Assembly (NCBI GenBank): GCA_030606095.1
Contig: JAUWHC010000098.1
Location: forward strand, 1-8,101
Length of the DNA stretch: 8,101 nucleotides
Reading direction: 5' to 3'
Source of the DNA: Promethearchaeota archaeon
Lineage (GTDB): Archaea > Asgardarchaeota > Lokiarchaeia > Sigyniarchaeales > SOKP01
Shown here: piece after piece, positions 5,271-8,101 of the stretch
Layout of the letters: each line of letters begins with the position of its first letter
Position numbering within the stretch: position 1 is the stretch's first letter
Program-made: the position numbers and the translations under genes
Notes under the pieces: generated by a model
Seen by the model: only the letters and a program-made list of their open reading frames with translations
Told to the model about the DNA's origin: nothing
Database searches by the model: none

Positions 5271-7903
5271 TGGATATAGATTATAATAAAGAAGAAGTTA
5301 GAGAAAAATTCAAGGATTTATTTGAACACTCTTTGGATTTAATTTATGTAAATGATTTATACGGTAATTTTCTCGATGCAAATGAATTAACTTTAATTTC
5401 TCTCGGTTACGAAAGGAAGGACATTCCTAATTTGACTTTTACTGATATGCTTGACAGAGATAATTTGATGAAGGCATACAACACATTGAACGACATAAAA
5501 AAAACGGGGAAACAATCTGCCCAGAGGGAATACAAGCTTAAAACAAAAACGGGCGATTATATATTTATCGAAACGTATAGCATTCCTTTAAAAAAAAAAG
5601 GTAGATTGTACGGAATATTAGGAATAGCCAAAAACATCACCAAACGGAAAGAAACAGCACAAAAATTAAAAGATTCAGCAGAAATGTTCAAAGCTTTATT
5701 TAAGGAAGGTCCAATTCCGGCTTATACTTGGAGAAAAATAGGAGATGATTTTGTTTTTATTGATTTTAATAACGCCGCAGATAAAGTAACTCAAGGGCAT
5801 GTAGAAACATTTTTAGGAACTAACGCGTCTGAGATGTACAAAGATCGTCCAGATATTTTGAACGATTTACTTCTTTGTATAAGCGAAAAATCTTATATTA
5901 CGCGAGAAATGAAGTATAAATATAATTTCTCAAAGGACGAGAAATATTTATTAGTCAATTACGGCTACATAGATCCTGATTTAATAATTGTGCGCACAGA
6001 AGATATAACGGAAAGAAAAAAAGCAGAAGAGAGATTAAAGGAATCTGAACTTAAATATCGCAATATGATTAATAATCTAGATGTTGGTTTTTACCAAGTA
6101 TCTCTAGATGGAACGATGATAAACCATAATCCAGCCCATAATAAGATTCTAGAATATGATCAAACAGAGAGCCTTATAGGTAAAAAAGTAACAGAATTTT
6201 GGCAATTTCCTGAAGATCGAGACGAATATTTAAACCAGATCTTAAAAAATGGTTATGCTAAGAATTTCATCTGCCCATCCCTAACTAAAGAAGGTAAAAA
6301 AGTTGTTGTACAATTAAATTCTCATTTAATGCTGAATAAAGAAGGAAACCCAATTGGTATCGAAGGAACTTTTATCGACATTACAGACAAATACAATTTG
6401 GAGCAATATTTGAGAGAATCTGAAGAAAAATTCAGATCTATAGCCGAACAATCGTTATTGGGCATATGTGTAATACAAGATGATTTGGTTAAATACATTA
6501 ATAAACAATTTGCTGATCTAATAGGATATACAGTCGAAGAAGTAAAGAATTGGGATCCTGGTGGGTTTACAAAAGTTATTCATCCAGATGATAGGGATTG
6601 GGTAACAGAACAAGCTAAAAAGAAGCAATTGGGTTCAAAGGATGTAAAAAATTATTATCAATATCGCCTAATAAATAAATCTAAAAAAATTATTTGGTTA
6701 GATAATTTCTCTAAAACAATTTTATTTAGAGGACGAAATGCGAACTTAGTTACTGTTGTAAATATTACGGAACGAAAAATTACAGAACAAAAATTAAAAG
6801 AATCAGAGAGGAAATATCGTAATATCTATGAGAACACGCCTTTTTCAGTAGTATTAACCAATTCACAAGGTGTCGTTGTAGATGCTAATCCAACAGCCGA
6901 AGTAATGTTTGGCTATAAGATAGACGAAATAATTGGTAAAAAGTTTATGGATCTTTCAATAATACATCCAGATTACTTATCAACAATTTTCACACTTTTT
7001 AAAAAGTTTGTAAAAGGAGAAAGAATGCATCGAATAGATATTCAAATACAAAGAAAGAATGGGACGACTCTTTGGGCAAATCTTCAAGCAGTTTTGATGA
7101 AAATCAGGGATGAAACATATGTTCAAGCTTTATTTACAGATATCACTAAAAAAAAAGAAGCTGAGTTCCTTATTGATAAGGAATTAAGAAAATTGAAGGA
7201 ACTTGATCAACTAAGAAAAAATTTAATTTCAAGAGTTTCACACGAATTAAAAACACCTCTCGTTTCAATTAGTGGAGGTTGTGAACTCTTTTTAACCTTA
7301 TATGGAGAAAATTTTAGTAAAGAGGAATTAGAGTTAATAGAACTTATTGAAAAGGGAGGTAAAAGGTTAAAACATTTAGTCGATAATTTAATTGATATTT
7401 CAAGAATTGAATATGGTAAATTCAAATTACAAAAAGAATCCAACGATCTAAGCGAACTTATTCGGGATGTCTCAAAAGAATTAATGTTTTTATTGAGAGA
7501 GAGAAAAACTAATTTAAACCTTACGCTTCCTGAGAGCCTTTTTTTGAAAATGGATAAAATTAGGATTGAACAAGTAATCATGAATTTATTATCCAATGCC
7601 ATAAAAAATTCACCTCCAAAGGGGGACATAAAGATAGTATTAAAAAAAAAGGAACATTGGGCTGAAATCTCTATTATCGATACAGGGATAGGTCTTACTC
7701 AAGAGGAAATGGATTTCATATTCACTAGGTTTGGTAAAATAGAACGGTATGGCGAGGGTTATGAATATATCGATATTCAAGGTACTGGGTTAGGATTATA
7801 TATCTCAAAAGAGATAGTAGATTTGCACGAAGGTGAAATTAGGGCGGAATCAGAAGGAAGAAATAAAGGGAGTACATTTATCGTAAAACTACCAATATCT
7901 TAA
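5270..7903 (+). CDS. soluble histidine kinase with five PAS domains
   Basis: This is a cytoplasmic sensor kinase of 877 aa, numbered from the ATG at 5270. Five PAS domains lie at roughly 12-126, 136-248, 260-373, 384-503 and 514-630. Most end in the usual I/V-x-D/N-I-T-x-(R/K)K sequence and are joined by similar helical linkers of the LKESExKYRN type. PAS2 is the most diverged. The transmitter follows: HisKA with SHELKTPL (phosphoacceptor H658), N box NLLSNAIKNS (N772, N776), G1 box DTGIG (804-808), F box FTRFGK and G2 box GTGLGLYI (838-845). All catalytic boxes are intact. There is no signal peptide, membrane span or receiver domain, and no response regulator gene in view. In-frame TTG (5264) and GTG (5267) codons are alternative starts; ATG is preferred. 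The gene lies in opposite orientation between porG and porDAB. A role in sensing redox state or a metabolite is inferred from that context only; no PAS ligand can be read from the sequence. Confidence 0.93.
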   Translation: MDIDYNKEEVREKFKDLFEHSLDLIYVNDLYGNFLDANELTLISLGYERKDIPNLTFTDMLDRDNLMKAYNTLNDIKKTGKQSAQREYKLKTKTGDYIFIETYSIPLKKKGRLYGILGIAKNITKRKETAQKLKDSAEMFKALFKEGPIPAYTWRKIGDDFVFIDFNNAADKVTQGHVETFLGTNASEMYKDRPDILNDLLLCISEKSYITREMKYKYNFSKDEKYLLVNYGYIDPDLIIVRTEDITERKKAEERLKESELKYRNMINNLDVGFYQVSLDGTMINHNPAHNKILEYDQTESLIGKKVTEFWQFPEDRDEYLNQILKNGYAKNFICPSLTKEGKKVVVQLNSHLMLNKEGNPIGIEGTFIDITDKYNLEQYLRESEEKFRSIAEQSLLGICVIQDDLVKYINKQFADLIGYTVEEVKNWDPGGFTKVIHPDDRDWVTEQAKKKQLGSKDVKNYYQYRLINKSKKIIWLDNFSKTILFRGRNANLVTVVNITERKITEQKLKESERKYRNIYENTPFSVVLTNSQGVVVDANPTAEVMFGYKIDEIIGKKFMDLSIIHPDYLSTIFTLFKKFVKGERMHRIDIQIQRKNGTTLWANLQAVLMKIRDETYVQALFTDITKKKEAEFLIDKELRKLKELDQLRKNLISRVSHELKTPLVSISGGCELFLTLYGENFSKEELELIELIEKGGKRLKHLVDNLIDISRIEYGKFKLQKESNDLSELIRDVSKELMFLLRERKTNLNLTLPESLFLKMDKIRIEQVIMNLLSNAIKNSPPKGDIKIVLKKKEHWAEISIIDTGIGLTQEEMDFIFTRFGKIERYGEGYEYIDIQGTGLGLYISKEIVDLHEGEIRAESEGRNKGSTFIVKLPIS

Positions 7904-7926
7904 TATATATATTTTGAAAAATGGAT
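7904..7926. terminator. short convergent gap between the kinase gene and porG
   Basis: The two stop codons are 23 bp apart. The gap holds TATATATATATTTTGAAAAA, with an inverted ATTTT/AAAAT pair at 7911-7922 whose 2-nt loop is too tight for a hairpin. The short T-runs on each strand might act as weak terminators. Nothing stronger is visible. Confidence 0.2.
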
Positions 7927-8101
7927 CTATAATATTTTTGCCATGTTAAAACCTTGCTCAATTAAATCGTAGTTAAGGTTTCCTAATTTTTCGCCCAATT
8001 TTTTCATAACTACATCTTTTAAATTTTCTAAGTGCAGGTCTGGTAATGCTTTTGATAGTAAACCTAAAATTGGTGTATTTATTACAGGGTTTCCATCTAT
8101 C
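7927..8101 (-). CDS. porG: pyruvate:ferredoxin oxidoreductase, gamma subunit, C-terminal part (cut by window edge)
   Basis: An open - strand frame enters from the right edge and ends at TAG (7929-7927), giving 57 residues. It begins IDGNPVINTPILGLLSKALP and continues with a helical stretch (LENLKDVVMKKLGEKLGNLN) and a closing helix (LIEQGFNMAKIL). The NPVINTPILG segment followed by a 'sleNLk' helix and a C-terminal helix is characteristic of the end of POR gamma subunits (G/N-x-P-V-x-NTPMLGA in relatives). No start codon is visible because about two thirds of the gene is outside the window. It is the one POR subunit missing from the porDAB operon. It is on the same strand, upstream of porDAB, but separated from it by the oppositely oriented kinase gene. 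Related 2-oxoacid oxidoreductase gamma subunits are the alternative. Confidence 0.8.
   Translation of the reverse strand, partial: IDGNPVINTPILGLLSKALPDLHLENLKDVVMKKLGEKLGNLNYDLIEQGFNMAKIL

Noticed and set aside
5990..6830. Similar DNA stretches of about 40-60 bp around 6001-6066 and 6764-6826, possible repeats
   Set aside because: They encode the homologous LKESExKYRN-type helical linkers between PAS domains, so they reflect internal domain duplication and not a mobile or regulatory repeat.
7207..7629. A 140-codon - strand frame inside the kinase gene
   Set aside because: It is antisense to the conserved HisKA and ATPase domains and has no features of its own.

Overview
The window looks archaeal and AT-rich, and most probably comes from an Asgard archaeon of the Lokiarchaeia-like type. 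The evidence is an archaeal Rio2 kinase, a four-subunit archaeal-type pyruvate:ferredoxin oxidoreductase (POR), archaeal BRE/TATA-like boxes about 33-60 bp before start codons, and a membrane protein whose N-terminal domain reads as a gelsolin repeat. The domain-level assignment is firm. The Asgard assignment is an inference that rests mainly on the gelsolin-like gene.

Layout. At the left edge is a class I SAM-dependent methyltransferase on the + strand, whose 5' end may lie outside the window. It meets the Rio2 kinase gene (- strand) tail to tail with only 8 bp between them. Next, also on the - strand and with its own promoter, is a 261-aa protein made of one gelsolin-like domain plus four predicted membrane spans. 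Then comes a tight - strand operon, read right to left: porD (ferredoxin subunit), porA (alpha) and porB (beta, TPP-binding). porD and porA overlap by 4 bp, and porA and porB are 6 bp apart. A divergent intergenic region of about 257 bp separates porD from a large + strand gene for a soluble histidine kinase with five PAS domains. That gene ends 23 bp from the stop codon of a partial - strand frame at the right edge. This 57-residue frame is recognisable as the C-terminus of the fourth POR subunit, gamma (porG).

How the genes work together. PorG, PorD, PorA and PorB would form the complex that oxidises pyruvate to acetyl-CoA and CO2 and reduces ferredoxin. The residues expected for TPP, pyruvate and the beta-subunit cluster are all present. 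The sensor kinase gene sits in the opposite orientation inside this gene set, between porG and porDAB, and shares a divergent control region with porDAB. It is therefore a reasonable candidate for a redox or metabolic sensor tied to POR, but no response regulator is in view. Rio2 (ribosome maturation) and the methyltransferase appear unrelated to POR. The gelsolin-like membrane protein is the most unusual gene and may link the membrane to the archaeal actin system.

No tRNA, rRNA, CRISPR array or insertion sequence was seen.
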